64,000 nt of DNA from an uncultured Eubacteriales bacterium. Lineage in GTDB: Bacteria; Bacillota; Clostridia; Lachnospirales; Lachnospiraceae. The stretch spans positions 1 through 64,000 of the forward strand of contig CASDVE010000008.1 in the NCBI GenBank assembly GCA_949284175.1. The letters are read 5' to 3'. The translations under genes and the position numbers were made by a program. The notes below the pieces were generated by a model. That model was not told the DNA's origin, searched no databases, and saw only the letters and a list, made by a program, of their open reading frames with translations. Of this stretch, positions 27,393 to 36,787 are shown piece by piece; positions within the stretch are counted from its first letter, which is position 1; each line of letters begins with the position of its first letter.

Positions 27393-28658
27393 TTATGCTT
27401 CAACGCCTGCCACATAACGAGCTACAATGTTTCGATCATCTGCTAAATGGATCACTCGCTCCATACGTTCTATTACAGATAATTCATCCAGTATCGTTCC
27501 AAGAGAGCTATCATCAATGACAAGGGCATCTAACTCATATCCTGTTTCAAAACTTCCAACCTTGCCAAAAAACTGTCCGCCTCCTTTTGTTCCCAAGTAA
27601 AATGCCTCTGGAATGGATAAGAACATGTCTTCTTTTCCTGTATCCAACCATTTTAACTTGGATAAATAGACCGCTTCTGACATCGCTCTAAAAATACAAG
27701 GACTGTATCCGCCTGCAATATCAGAACCAAGTCCCGTTTTAATGCCCATGTTGAGCATTTTTCGAATCGGTGGGATTCCCGCTGCCACATTTCCATTGGA
27801 CTGTGGACAATGGGCGATGGTAACACCCCGTTCTTTGATTAAAGTAAGCTCCTCATCCGTTGGATAAATAAAATGTGCCATTACCGTATGATTGGTAAGA
27901 AGACCGAACTGATCATAGACAGCACCATCGTGATCGATTTGTGGATACCGCTCTCTTACAATCTCCATTTCCCCAATGTCCTCGGAAATATGAGAATGCA
28001 CCGGCACATCAAATTCTTTTACAAGCTCTCCAAGACCTTTTAATACAGTTGTGCTACAAGTTGGAATAAAACGAGGGGTGATAGCTGGTTTTACAAGAGA
28101 AAGTTTATCCTTCCATTCTATAAGCCATTCTCTTGTATCCTTTAAAGATTGCTCACTATCCTCTCTTAAACTGTCTGGACAAAGGGTATCCATATTGACC
28201 TTTCCAACATAGCCACCAATTCTCTTCTTTTCCAAAATCTCCATTAAAAGCCCTGTGGATGGCACATGGATAGTGGAAAAAATCACCGCTCTTGTGGTAC
28301 CATTTTTTGCAAGGGCGTCGGCAAATGCCTCATAATAATTTTTTGCATATTCCATATCAGAAAATCTGGACTCGGTTGGAAATGCGTAAGTTTCTAACCA
28401 CTGCATCAACTGTAAATCCAACCCTAATCCTCGATAAACATACTGAGGTGCATGAACGTGCATATCGCACATTCCTGGCATAATGAGCTTATCCCCATAA
28501 TCCTTTACTTCTTCCTTTTCATACTCTTTTGGAAGTTCTTTATAAATTCCTTTAATCACATTATCCACTGCAACGAGATAGCTATTTTCATAATATTCAA
28601 ACTGATCTTTTGTTGGAGTGTGAATAATCGTACCTTTTAAAATAACTGTATCGCTCAA
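27393..28658 (-). CDS. guaD: Guanine deaminase
   Basis: 421-residue amidohydrolase with the guanine deaminase motifs DMHVHAPQYVYRGLG (about 63-77), SHISED, MAHFIYP and GSDIAGGYSPC. It deaminates guanine, linking imported purine nucleosides to xanthine. It starts with TTG at 28658, nine bases after AAGGAGG. The 14-base gap to the permease gene upstream puts it in the same operon as the nucleoside transporter. MAHF in place of the neighbour's MAHC is the clearest active-site-region difference between the two paralogs. Confidence 0.9.
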   Translation of the reverse strand: MSDTVILKGTIIHTPTKDQFEYYENSYLVAVDNVIKGIYKELPKEYEKEEVKDYGDKLIMPGMCDMHVHAPQYVYRGLGLDLQLMQWLETYAFPTESRFSDMEYAKNYYEAFADALAKNGTTRAVIFSTIHVPSTGLLMEILEKKRIGGYVGKVNMDTLCPDSLREDSEQSLKDTREWLIEWKDKLSLVKPAITPRFIPTCSTTVLKGLGELVKEFDVPVHSHISEDIGEMEIVRERYPQIDHDGAVYDQFGLLTNHTVMAHFIYPTDEELTLIKERGVTIAHCPQSNGNVAAGIPPIRKMLNMGIKTGLGSDIAGGYSPCIFRAMSEAVYLSKLKWLDTGKEDMFLSIPEAFYLGTKGGGQFFGKVGSFETGYELDALVIDDSSLGTILDELSVIERMERVIHLADDRNIVARYVAGVEA

Positions 28659-28672
28659 AATATTTCCTCCTT

Positions 28673-29587
28673 TTATCGTTTGCCTTTTTCATACGCAACA
28701 CCGTTTGCCTTTGGAGCAACGGATTTCCCTACAAAAAGCATTAAAATAATCAATGTTAATACATATGGAATCATAGAAATGATTTCCGCTGGAATCAGAT
28801 CAGAACCACCGAGCATAATGGCGATGGCCTGTGCAAGACCGAATAATAAACAAGATCCATATACTCCATGTGGTGTCCATTTTCCAAAAATAACCGCTGC
28901 AAGGGCAATAAATCCTTGCCCACTAATGGCTGTTGGTGTGAACTGAGCAATGATAGCCAGTGTTACGGATGCTCCACCAAACCCTGCCAATACACCACCA
29001 CAAACTACACAGGCATAACGAATTAAGTACACATTGATACCTAACGTATCCGCTGCCGCTGGATGCTCTCCCACTGCACGAATGCGAAGTCCCCATTTCG
29101 TCTTATAGAAAAATACATATAAAAACAGGACAAGAACAAAGGCAATCACCGTTGTAATATCCAAATTTAAGTACTGCTTAATCCCTTCATTTCCAGCTCC
29201 AAAGATTTTTGGAAGTTTATTTGGCACTGGTTGGGACATGGTAGCCCCATCAAAGAAAAGACGGCATAAGAAAGTAGCCAGTCCCGCTCCAATTAAGTTA
29301 ATGGCAATACCAGAAACTGTTTGATTGGCTTGAAATGTAATGGAGGCAATGGCATGAAGCAACGCAATCGCCCCTCCTGCAAGCCCTGCACAAAGAAATC
29401 CAATCCATGGATTTGCTGTATAGTATCCAACACACGCCCCTGTTAAAGCTCCAATTGTCATCATGCCTTCAATTCCAATGTTGACAACACCAGATTTTTC
29501 AGAAAGCATTCCGCCTAACGCTCCAAAAACAAGAGGTGTGGAATACATTAAGGAAATTCCAATTAATAAAAGAATATTATTTGCCAT
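28673..29587 (-). CDS. Nucleoside ABC transporter permease (NupQ/YufQ-like)
   Basis: 304-residue BPD_transp_2-type permease with about 8 membrane segments and the family's GMMTIGALTGACVGYY and GLRIRAVGEHPAAADTLGIN cytoplasmic loop that contacts the ATPase. It pairs with the adjacent permease to form the membrane channel for a BmpA-type purine-nucleoside importer. The start overlaps the other permease gene by 11 bases. The neighbouring deoD, deoB and deaminase genes support nucleosides as substrate. Confidence 0.92.
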   Translation of the reverse strand: MANNILLLIGISLMYSTPLVFGALGGMLSEKSGVVNIGIEGMMTIGALTGACVGYYTANPWIGFLCAGLAGGAIALLHAIASITFQANQTVSGIAINLIGAGLATFLCRLFFDGATMSQPVPNKLPKIFGAGNEGIKQYLNLDITTVIAFVLVLFLYVFFYKTKWGLRIRAVGEHPAAADTLGINVYLIRYACVVCGGVLAGFGGASVTLAIIAQFTPTAISGQGFIALAAVIFGKWTPHGVYGSCLLFGLAQAIAIMLGGSDLIPAEIISMIPYVLTLIILMLFVGKSVAPKANGVAYEKGKR

Positions 29588-30707
29588 GCTTTTTCCCTCT
29601 CTTTTCTAATTTTTCAGATAGGATCACTACTACTTTAGAAAGTGCAACGAAGAATACAATGGTTCCCAACATAATATTGATGATTTCTGATGGTGCTCCA
29701 ACTTCGGATTGTACCGTCTGTCCCCCATATAAGAAACCACCAAATAACAGTCCTGCAAACAGACATCCAAGTGGTGAGTTACCTGCAATTAACGCAACGG
29801 ATACCCCATTCCAACCATAGTTTTCAAAGGCTGGAAGAATGGAAAGTTTGTGTGGGGACATTCCTGTAATGACTAAAGCTCCTGCAAGTCCAGAAATAGC
29901 ACCAGCGATTAACATGGATTGTAGAATATTTTTTTTGACAGGAATGCCTGCAAACTCTGCCGCATCCATATTGAGTCCAACAGCTTTTAATTGATATCCT
30001 TTACTCGTATATTTTAAAAGAAGCATAACGAGGATCACCGCAATAATGGCAAAAATAATTCCTGCATTAAAATCCGTTCTTAAAATAATTTCTCCCCAAA
30101 ATGGACTTTCTTTTAAGGAAGCCTGTCCCTCTTTTGTTCGTTTCATCTGATCAAAAAAGACAATGAAGCCAGAATCATTAATTGGATACGTTCCTGTTGT
30201 ATTATCTTTATGAAGTGCCTTTAAATTCACAACGAAGTTGTTAAAATAAAGAGCAATCCAGTTTAACATAATACTTGTAATAACTTCATGAATCCCAAAG
30301 TACGCCTTTAATAGACCAACAATGGCTCCATAAAGAGCTCCTGCCACCATACCAGCTAACAGGATCAGTGGAATTTGGATCACTGGTGGAAAATCAAAAA
30401 GGACACCAACGGTAACGCTGGCAATGGTTCCCATGATATATTGACCTTCTGCTCCCATGTTAAATAAACCTGTCTTAAAAGCAAAAGCAACACTTAATCC
30501 TGTTAATATAATCGGTGTTGACTTAATAATCGTATTGGCAATGTATTTTGGTTTGGAGTAGATTCCGCGAAATAGTGCAGAAAATGCCTCCATTGGATTG
30601 TAGCCAGCTACGGATAAAATAATCGCAGCTACGATAAATCCACAAAGGATCGCAAGCAAAATGGCAACAATCTGTTTTTTTAGTAAATTAGTGATTTTCT
30701 CTATCAT
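29577..30707 (-). CDS. Nucleoside ABC transporter permease (NupP/YufP-like)
   Basis: 376-residue permease with an N-terminal membrane segment at about 13-35 and about 9 further segments. Family signatures are NMGAEGQYIMG and KAVGLNMDAAEFAGIPVKK in the EAA-like loop. It has the larger periplasmic insert (about 160-200) typical of this partner of the NupOPQ/YufOPQ system. It overlaps the ATPase gene by 20 bases and starts after GGGAGG. Confidence 0.92.
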   Translation of the reverse strand: MIEKITNLLKKQIVAILLAILCGFIVAAIILSVAGYNPMEAFSALFRGIYSKPKYIANTIIKSTPIILTGLSVAFAFKTGLFNMGAEGQYIMGTIASVTVGVLFDFPPVIQIPLILLAGMVAGALYGAIVGLLKAYFGIHEVITSIMLNWIALYFNNFVVNLKALHKDNTTGTYPINDSGFIVFFDQMKRTKEGQASLKESPFWGEIILRTDFNAGIIFAIIAVILVMLLLKYTSKGYQLKAVGLNMDAAEFAGIPVKKNILQSMLIAGAISGLAGALVITGMSPHKLSILPAFENYGWNGVSVALIAGNSPLGCLFAGLLFGGFLYGGQTVQSEVGAPSEIINIMLGTIVFFVALSKVVVILSEKLEKRGKKHGK

Positions 30708-32229
30708 CAGTACCTCCCGCCATCAAGTAGCCAATTGTATTTTCATTCACTTCGCCTTGTTTAAATGTTTTTGTGATTGAGCCATCATAAATAACACCAA
30801 TGGTATCAGCAACATTCATAACTTCATCAAGTTCCAAAGAAATGAGCAATACTGCTTTTCCAGAATCCCGTTCTCTTACAAGAGCCTTATGGACATATTC
30901 AATCGCCCCTACATCAAGACCTCTTGTAGGCTGGACAGCAATTAAAAGATCCGGATCACCTGAGATCTCTCTTGCAATAATGATCTTTTGTTGATTTCCT
31001 CCTGATAAACCTCTTGCCTGTTTTTCTGCACAGTCCTCTGGACGAATATCATAATCTTTGATCATTTGTTCCGTATACGCTTTGATGGACTTCCAATTCA
31101 AAATTCCTTTTTTAGCAAATGGTGCCTCATTGTTCTTTTCAATAATCATATTTTCTTTTACGGTAAAATCAAGAACAAGTCCTCTCTTTTGTCTATCCTC
31201 ATGAATGGTAGCAACTTTATGTTTAATGACATTGGCTGGGCTTGTATTTTGAATTTCTTCTCCATTAATTTTAATCGTTCCCGTTTCCGATTTTGTCAAA
31301 CAGGTGATAGCCTCCACCAGTTCCTTTTGTCCGTTGCCATCAATACCAGCAATTCCAAAGATTTCGCCTTTTCTCACTTTCAGAGAAAGATTCTTAACAG
31401 CAGGCAATCCTCGTTCGTCTTTTACTGTCAAATTATCAATTTCAAAGATAATATCTTTTGGCTTTGCTTCTTCTTTATCCACGACTAATTTTACCGCATG
31501 ACCAACCATTTTCGTCGCCAAATCTTCTTCTGACACCTCAGAAACATCCACTGTATCCACATATTCTCCCTTTCTAATGATGGTACAGCTTTTTGCAGAG
31601 GCTTTAATTTCCTTCAACTTATGAGTGATAATAATAATCGTCTTGCCACTCTCTGTTAAATTGTGCATGATTTTAATTAAGTCTTGAATCTCCTGTGGTG
31701 TTAAAACTGCCGTTGGCTCATCCAGAATTAAAATTTCTGCCCCACGATAGAGGGCTTTTAAAATTTCAATTCTCTGTTGCATCCCCACAGAAATATCTTG
31801 TACATAGGCATCTGGGTCAACTTCCAAACCATATTTTTGTACAATTTCTTCAATCTTCTTTCTAGCTTCCTTTTCCCGAATCACTCCAAATGGATTGGTC
31901 ACCTCTTTACCGAGGATAATATTTTGCAATACTGTAAAATTATCAACGAGCATAAAATGCTGATGTACCATACCGATTCCATGACTAATAGCCACATTGG
32001 GGTTCTTTATATTAACCTTCTCTCCATAGAGATAGACTTCCCCCTCTTCTGCTTGGTATAGCCCATAGAGAACATTCATTAAAGTACTTTTCCCAGCACC
32101 GTTTTCACCTAACACTGCATGAATGGTTCCTTTTTTTATATCAATATCCACATGATTAAGGGCGGTAAATGTTCCGAACTGTTTTGTGATACCACGCATT
32201 TGCACTGCATAGTCTTTGCAAATCTCCAT
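30688..32229 (-). CDS. Nucleoside ABC transporter ATP-binding protein (NupO/YufO-like)
   Basis: 513-residue tandem ATPase. The first nucleotide-binding domain has Walker A GENGAGKST (about 41-49), signature ISVGMQQRIEI and Walker B ILILDEPTAVLTP. The second has the degenerate Walker A GIDGNGQKEL usual for this subfamily and signature LSGGNQQKIIIARE. It energises import through the two adjacent permeases with the BMP lipoprotein as receptor. It begins 134 bases after the BMP gene; a terminator-like hairpin in that gap would reduce its expression relative to the receptor. Confidence 0.93.
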   Translation of the reverse strand: MEICKDYAVQMRGITKQFGTFTALNHVDIDIKKGTIHAVLGENGAGKSTLMNVLYGLYQAEEGEVYLYGEKVNIKNPNVAISHGIGMVHQHFMLVDNFTVLQNIILGKEVTNPFGVIREKEARKKIEEIVQKYGLEVDPDAYVQDISVGMQQRIEILKALYRGAEILILDEPTAVLTPQEIQDLIKIMHNLTESGKTIIIITHKLKEIKASAKSCTIIRKGEYVDTVDVSEVSEEDLATKMVGHAVKLVVDKEEAKPKDIIFEIDNLTVKDERGLPAVKNLSLKVRKGEIFGIAGIDGNGQKELVEAITCLTKSETGTIKINGEEIQNTSPANVIKHKVATIHEDRQKRGLVLDFTVKENMIIEKNNEAPFAKKGILNWKSIKAYTEQMIKDYDIRPEDCAEKQARGLSGGNQQKIIIAREISGDPDLLIAVQPTRGLDVGAIEYVHKALVRERDSGKAVLLISLELDEVMNVADTIGVIYDGSITKTFKQGEVNENTIGYLMAGGTDDRENH

Positions 32230-32285
32230 TCCATATTCTCCTTTTATCTATCTGCTTTCTTATTCATTCGTTACATTTGTAACAA

Positions 32286-32335
32286 AGAAAAAAGACGGCT
32301 TCATTCTCAGTTTTTACCCTTTGAAATATCCGTCT
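32286..32335 (-). terminator. Partial terminator between receptor and ATPase genes
   Basis: On the minus strand AGACGG (32330-32335) pairs with CCGTCT (32293-32298) across a long loop with further short pairing, followed by TTTTTTCTTTG. Probably a leaky terminator that lets the lipoprotein be made in excess over the transporter core. Confidence 0.6.
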
Positions 32336-32363
32336 CTTCCTTTCTACCATAATCTTTTATAAA

Positions 32364-33467
32364 TTATAGACTGCTTACATAAGAATTATATTCTTCTTCA
32401 TTGGCTGGAGCAGTAATATTGCCAGCTTTTAATTCTTCTTGTAATTTCATTGTATCTTCATATACTTTATCATCGATGTTATCATGACCTTCTGCAAGAC
32501 CTACACTGCCATCAGCAAGACCATATTCATAGTTTTGTCCTCCGATTTGCTCTCCATTGAACATTTTTGTAGAGAGGTCGATAACTGCTACATTTACGTT
32601 TTTCATCGCAGATGTTAATACGTTATCAGGAGCTAAATATGCTTGATCTCTATCAACACCAATGACCCATTTGTTTGCTTCTTTTGCTGCCTCAATCACA
32701 CCAAGCCCTGTTCCACCTGCGGCATGGAAAATAACATCCGCACCAGAGTTGTACATTTTATTGGCAATGGCTTTTCCCTTTGCGGAATCCGCAAACGTTT
32801 CTGCATATTGAGAATCTACTTGAATTTCTTTTCCCAATTCTTTTCCTGCATAGGCAACACCAGCTTTGTATCCCCATTCAAACGCATCAATCGTATCACT
32901 CTTTTGTCCACCAACAAATCCAACATGATCCGTTGTTGTCGTACGACCTGCCACATAACCAGCTAAGAAGGAAGATTCCTGAGCCCTAAAAGTAACGCCA
33001 AATACATTTTCTGGAGCTTCACTAAATGCAAAATCAATAACCCCAAATGTCACATCTAAGTTCAATTGTGCTGCTTCTAACGTAGCATCTGCAACCGTAT
33101 ATCCATTTCCCCAAATGAGCTGATTGCCAGCGTCAATCATTTTATCCATGTTGGTGATAAATTCAGAAGTCTGTTTTGACTCCAAATAACTCACTTCAAC
33201 ACCAGTATCTTTGCTCACCTGTTGAAGCCCTTCCCAAACAGATTGGTTAAAGGATTGGTCGTTGATTCCGCCTGTATCCGTAATGGTACAAATTTTTGAT
33301 ACAGCACCTACATTGGTCTGTTCTCCACCCTCTTCATTTTTTGCCTCTGTCACTGCTGTTGTGTCACCACTTCCACTACTTGTCCCGTTAGAACTAGAGT
33401 TTCCACAACCTGCAAATGTCATAGCCATCATTGCCCCAACTAAAAAGATTGCTACTGTTTTTCTCAT
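32364..33467 (-). CDS. BMP family nucleoside-binding lipoprotein
   Basis: 367 residues with a lipoprotein signal peptide (MRKTVAIFLVGAMMAMTFAGC, cysteine 21 in the lipobox FAGC) and a Ser/Gly/Glu linker. The BMP/PnrA substrate-binding domain follows from about 58 (CTITDTGGINDQSFNQSVWEG, FVGGQKSDTIDAFEWGYKAG, AAGGTGLGVIEAAKE, VIGVDRDQAYLAPDNVLTS). It is the extracellular receptor for the ABC transporter encoded downstream, most likely for purine nucleosides such as guanosine or inosine. It lies between deoD and the ATPase gene. Confidence 0.94.
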   Translation of the reverse strand: MRKTVAIFLVGAMMAMTFAGCGNSSSNGTSSGSGDTTAVTEAKNEEGGEQTNVGAVSKICTITDTGGINDQSFNQSVWEGLQQVSKDTGVEVSYLESKQTSEFITNMDKMIDAGNQLIWGNGYTVADATLEAAQLNLDVTFGVIDFAFSEAPENVFGVTFRAQESSFLAGYVAGRTTTTDHVGFVGGQKSDTIDAFEWGYKAGVAYAGKELGKEIQVDSQYAETFADSAKGKAIANKMYNSGADVIFHAAGGTGLGVIEAAKEANKWVIGVDRDQAYLAPDNVLTSAMKNVNVAVIDLSTKMFNGEQIGGQNYEYGLADGSVGLAEGHDNIDDKVYEDTMKLQEELKAGNITAPANEEEYNSYVSSL

Positions 33468-33496
33468 AATATTGTTTCCTCCTTATATGTGGTCAT

Positions 33497-34213
33497 CTAT
33501 TCTGTAATTGCCACTGCTGTGTTAAGTGCCACTTCCATCATCTGACGGAATCCTGTTTGACGCTCTTCTGCTGATAATACAATATTTTTTAAGATATGAT
33601 CGGATACAGTCATAATAGAAAGAGCACGTTTTCCTGCTCTTGCTGCATTCATATATAACGCAGCAGATTCCATTTCAACTGCTAATGCACCCATTTTTAC
33701 CCATGCGTCATTGACATTTTCTTTGTCGTTATAAAAAACATCAGAAGATACCACATTACCAACAACTGGTGTGATACCAAGTTTTTCCGCCTCTGAAACA
33801 GCAGTAGAAAGCAATGTATAATCCGCTGTTGGAGCATATGTGCCTGGAAGTTCAAACTGTGCCCCATAATTAGAGTCTGTACAAGCTCCAATTCCCATAA
33901 TAATATCGCGAACATTTGCTTTATCAGAAATAGAACCAGCCGTTCCAATTCTCATAATATTATCCACATCATAATAATGGAACAGTTCATAAGAATAAAG
34001 CCCCATAGATGGCATTCCCATTCCACTTCCCATAACAGAAATACGTTTTCCTTTGTAAGTACCTGTGTAACCAAACATATTTCTTACTGTATTAAAGCAA
34101 ACGGCATCCTCAAAATAATTCTCTGCGATAAATTTTGCTCTCAATGGATCGCCTGGCATTAAAACTGTTTTTGCAATATCGCCTTTCTCTGCTGCATTAT
34201 GTGGTGTTCCCAT
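33497..34213 (-). CDS. deoD: Purine-nucleoside phosphorylase, DeoD type
   Basis: 238-residue hexameric-type phosphorylase. PGDPLRAKFIAENY binds phosphate with an arginine, GMGMPSMGLYSYEL and RIGTAGSI are family motifs, VEMESAALY carries the ribose-binding Met-Glu, and TVSDHI carries the base-binding aspartate. It cleaves purine (deoxy)nucleosides to free base plus (deoxy)ribose-1-phosphate, which DeoB at the far end of the cluster would isomerise. AAAGGAGG precedes the ATG. It lies 15 bases behind the Crp-type regulator gene, so regulator and enzyme are co-transcribed. Confidence 0.96.
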   Translation of the reverse strand: MGTPHNAAEKGDIAKTVLMPGDPLRAKFIAENYFEDAVCFNTVRNMFGYTGTYKGKRISVMGSGMGMPSMGLYSYELFHYYDVDNIMRIGTAGSISDKANVRDIIMGIGACTDSNYGAQFELPGTYAPTADYTLLSTAVSEAEKLGITPVVGNVVSSDVFYNDKENVNDAWVKMGALAVEMESAALYMNAARAGKRALSIMTVSDHILKNIVLSAEERQTGFRQMMEVALNTAVAITE

Positions 34214-34228
34214 GAATTAGTTCCTCCT

Positions 34229-34972
34229 TTAATAAAAAACCCGATCATGATTGTCGGTATGATTAGTGCCTGTTCTTTGTTTTACGAACTGTTTTAATCG
34301 TTCATAATGGAATTCATCAATAAAAATTTTCCCAGAATCAATTTGAATGAAGTCTTCTTCTTGCAATTTTTTCACACTGCGATTGAGTGTTTTTAACGAA
34401 TAGCCAAGTTCGTTGGAAAGCTCATTTCGCGTTTTTTTTAAACGGAGTCCATGAGCTCCTACATGGCTCTCATAGATGTTGACCAGATAAAGAGCAAGCC
34501 GATCCACACCATGCAAGAATAAATACTGCCGATCTCGACAGGACTGTTCTGTCATATCTTGTGCAAATTCTTGTATTCTCATGAAAAGAGCGTTCACATC
34601 GTGTTTTAACCATTTTAAATAAAAATGAGCAGGTATCATCAATAAGATACTATCCCTTGTTGTATTAATGGTAACACGATATTCTACAATTCCAGCTAAT
34701 ACTTCAAAATCATCCACAATGGTAACGGGTTTAAAACTTAAGAATGTATAAACTCGCCCATCAAATTGTTCATCAATTCCTTGAAGACTTCCTTTTAAAA
34801 GAATATAGACGGAGCTTATCGCTTCTCCAGCCCTTGAAACAGTTCTACCTGCTGGAATTTGTATTAATTTCATACTGTCCATGACTTCACTTGGACAATT
34901 GAGAAAAAATCTTTCCAAACGCTTTTGCTCTTCATACGTTACGACGGAAAGTGCTTCTTTGATACAACTCAT
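34229..34972 (-). CDS. Crp/Fnr-type regulator heading the nucleoside cluster
   Basis: 247 residues: a cNMP-binding-type barrel at about 20-140 (IPAGRTVSRAGEAISSVYILLKGSLQG) and an HTH near 185-225 (KKTRNELSNELGYSLKTLNRSVKKLQEE). No cysteine cluster is visible, so it is not an Fnr oxygen sensor. It is the first gene of the nucleoside cluster, so it is likely the local regulator, possibly sensing a nucleoside-derived ligand. AAAGGAGGAG precedes the ATG at 34972. Its promoter carries a perfect palindrome that it probably binds. Confidence 0.9.
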   Translation of the reverse strand: MSCIKEALSVVTYEEQKRLERFFLNCPSEVMDSMKLIQIPAGRTVSRAGEAISSVYILLKGSLQGIDEQFDGRVYTFLSFKPVTIVDDFEVLAGIVEYRVTINTTRDSILLMIPAHFYLKWLKHDVNALFMRIQEFAQDMTEQSCRDRQYLFLHGVDRLALYLVNIYESHVGAHGLRLKKTRNELSNELGYSLKTLNRSVKKLQEEDFIQIDSGKIFIDEFHYERLKQFVKQRTGTNHTDNHDRVFY

Positions 34973-34994
34973 TCGATAACTCCTCCTTTTCTCT

Positions 34995-35040
34995 ATTATA
35001 TAGTAGTTCTTGTAAACTGTAAAAGGTCATATGACCTTTT
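34995..35040 (-). promoter_or_regulatory. Promoter and perfect 20-bp palindrome before the nucleoside cluster
   Basis: -10 TATAAT at 34995-35000 and -35 TTTACA at 35018-35023 with a 17-bp spacer. AAAAGGTCATATGACCTTTT, a perfect palindrome, covers 35021-35040 and overlaps the -35. Binding there could activate or repress; the adjacent Crp-type protein is the natural candidate. The remaining sequence up to 35329 is AT-rich and shows no gene, and I found no purine riboswitch in it. Confidence 0.75.
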
Positions 35041-35329
35041 TATCGTCATTTCTTCTTTTTTTGTGACTTTTGACAATTTATTTTATGTCATTTATTACAT
35101 AATTACCAAAGTTTATGTTTTTACTCCTTGCGATTTTATCCATATTATGACGATTATAATAAAAATTTTTTAGATTAATTCATCAAAAACCATCCTCTTT
35201 TACTATTTCTTTACAATAAAAAATAGGTATTTTGAGCATTTTTTTATTGATTAATCCATAGAAAATTTGCATTTTGATCTTATTCCTTTTTATTATATCC
35301 CTATATCTCTTTTCCAATTAATTTTCTTA

Positions 35330-36688
35330 TCAATGTTCCTGCATCATTAACTCTATTAAAATGGCTAAGTAGACTTTTACTCCCGTTAATAAAGCCTTTT
35401 CATCAAAATCAAACTGGGTGTTATGATGAGGTGCTGTTATATTAGCTCCGATTCCCAAATATAATGCTTGTCCCCCTTCTTTTTGTACCTCCTTCATAAA
35501 ATAGGTAACATCCTCAGAACCTTTAAACTTTTTCTTCTCATACAGCGTATGAATATCCATCTCTTTCTCCTCTTGTCCCTCCGTCCATAAATAAGACTGT
35601 ATCAAAGCCTGTTTTGCTCTTTTTATTACACCTTCATCGCTTTTTGCCTCAGAAGCTCCTCCTTTGATTGCAAACTGGCATTCACATCCATACATCATAG
35701 CAGAACCTTTGATACAAGCAATCGCCTTTTCATATAAATCCTGTTCAATCTCTGTGGTTTCCCCTCTTGTTTCTAATTGAAGGAAAGCTCGATCCGCAAT
35801 CACATTTCTTCCACTTCCCGCCTTCATAACCCCCACATTAATCCGGCTTACTCCTCGACTATCTTGGCAAAGTGTTTGTAATGCCATCACTGCATGGCAA
35901 GCACAAAGCAGTGCATTTTTTCCTGTTTCAGGAGATGCCCCTGCATGAGCAGATACACCAAGAAACGTCACATCCAACTTGGTGGTTGCTAAAAATCCAT
36001 AGGTTCCAAGAACAAGCTCTCCACTTTTATTATCCATTCCTAAATGTCCTGATAAAAAATAATCGGCATGATCAAGAACCCCTCCTGTTGCAAAGCTCTT
36101 TCCTCCCCGAACCCCTTCTTCTGCTGGCTGAAATACAATGCGAATTTCTCCTGATAGTCTGTCCCGATTCTCATATAAAATTCGTGCAAGTATAAGCCCC
36201 ATTGCCATATGTCCATCATGTCCACAGGCGTGCATGCACCCTTCATGTTTGGAACAAAAATGTTTTTTTACAGGAACGCGATCTTCATTCCTTGCCTCTT
36301 CCTCTGGTAATCCATCCATATCAAAACGAAGAACTGTCACCTTTCCCTCTTTTTTTGCTGTAATAACAGCCTCTACGCCAGTGATTCCTTCCATTTCTTC
36401 CAAGATCTCGTTAGAGATCCCCAACTCCTTTGCCTCCTCCTTAGCAAGGGCAATCTGTTCTTCTTCTCTTCCCCAAAAAAACTGTGGATTGGCAATTTCT
36501 TTTCCATAGCGAAAAGGAATCTCATACTTTTTTAAATACTCTATAATCTTTCCTGTGGTATAAAATTCCAGCCATCCCACCTCCGGATATTGATGAAACT
36601 GCCTTCTTAATGCAATCAACTCTTCTGTTAGCTGTTCTGCTTCATCAAACATAACCTTTGTTAGTGCCTGTTTTTCTTCACATTCCAT
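35330..36688 (-). CDS. M20-family amidohydrolase (AbgA-like)
   Basis: 452-residue M20D-type metallo-amidohydrolase. Metal-site motifs are HACGHDGHMA (about 153-162), QPAEEGVRGG and the downstream SGHLG, with a final APHHN histidine. The inserted segment between about 80 and 110 and the overall length match the aminobenzoyl-glutamate utilisation subunit A type rather than the shorter hippurate type. It probably hydrolyses an N-acyl or p-aminobenzoyl amino acid. No partner AbgB or transporter is adjacent. AAGGAGG precedes the ATG. A second, shorter M20 enzyme is at 56.5 kb. Confidence 0.88.
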   Translation of the reverse strand: MECEEKQALTKVMFDEAEQLTEELIALRRQFHQYPEVGWLEFYTTGKIIEYLKKYEIPFRYGKEIANPQFFWGREEEQIALAKEEAKELGISNEILEEMEGITGVEAVITAKKEGKVTVLRFDMDGLPEEEARNEDRVPVKKHFCSKHEGCMHACGHDGHMAMGLILARILYENRDRLSGEIRIVFQPAEEGVRGGKSFATGGVLDHADYFLSGHLGMDNKSGELVLGTYGFLATTKLDVTFLGVSAHAGASPETGKNALLCACHAVMALQTLCQDSRGVSRINVGVMKAGSGRNVIADRAFLQLETRGETTEIEQDLYEKAIACIKGSAMMYGCECQFAIKGGASEAKSDEGVIKRAKQALIQSYLWTEGQEEKEMDIHTLYEKKKFKGSEDVTYFMKEVQKEGGQALYLGIGANITAPHHNTQFDFDEKALLTGVKVYLAILIELMMQEH

Positions 36689-36752
36689 TTCTTTTTCCTC
36701 CTTTTTATATCAAAAAATTCCCTTACCATGCTATAAAAATCAAATAATATGC

Positions 36753-36781
36753 TTGACAACAAAAAAAATATGAATTATAAT
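36753..36781 (+). promoter_or_regulatory. Strong promoter of a putative small RNA
   Basis: -35 TTGACA at 36753-36758, exactly 17 bp, -10 TATAAT at 36776-36781. It points rightward into sequence without an open reading frame. It lies within the upstream region of the divergent M20 gene. Confidence 0.8.
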
Positions 36782-36787
36782 GAGCGA

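Noticed and set aside
34973-35329. Purine riboswitch before the nucleoside cluster
   Set aside because: I looked for the three-way-junction core and found only the palindrome and promoter.
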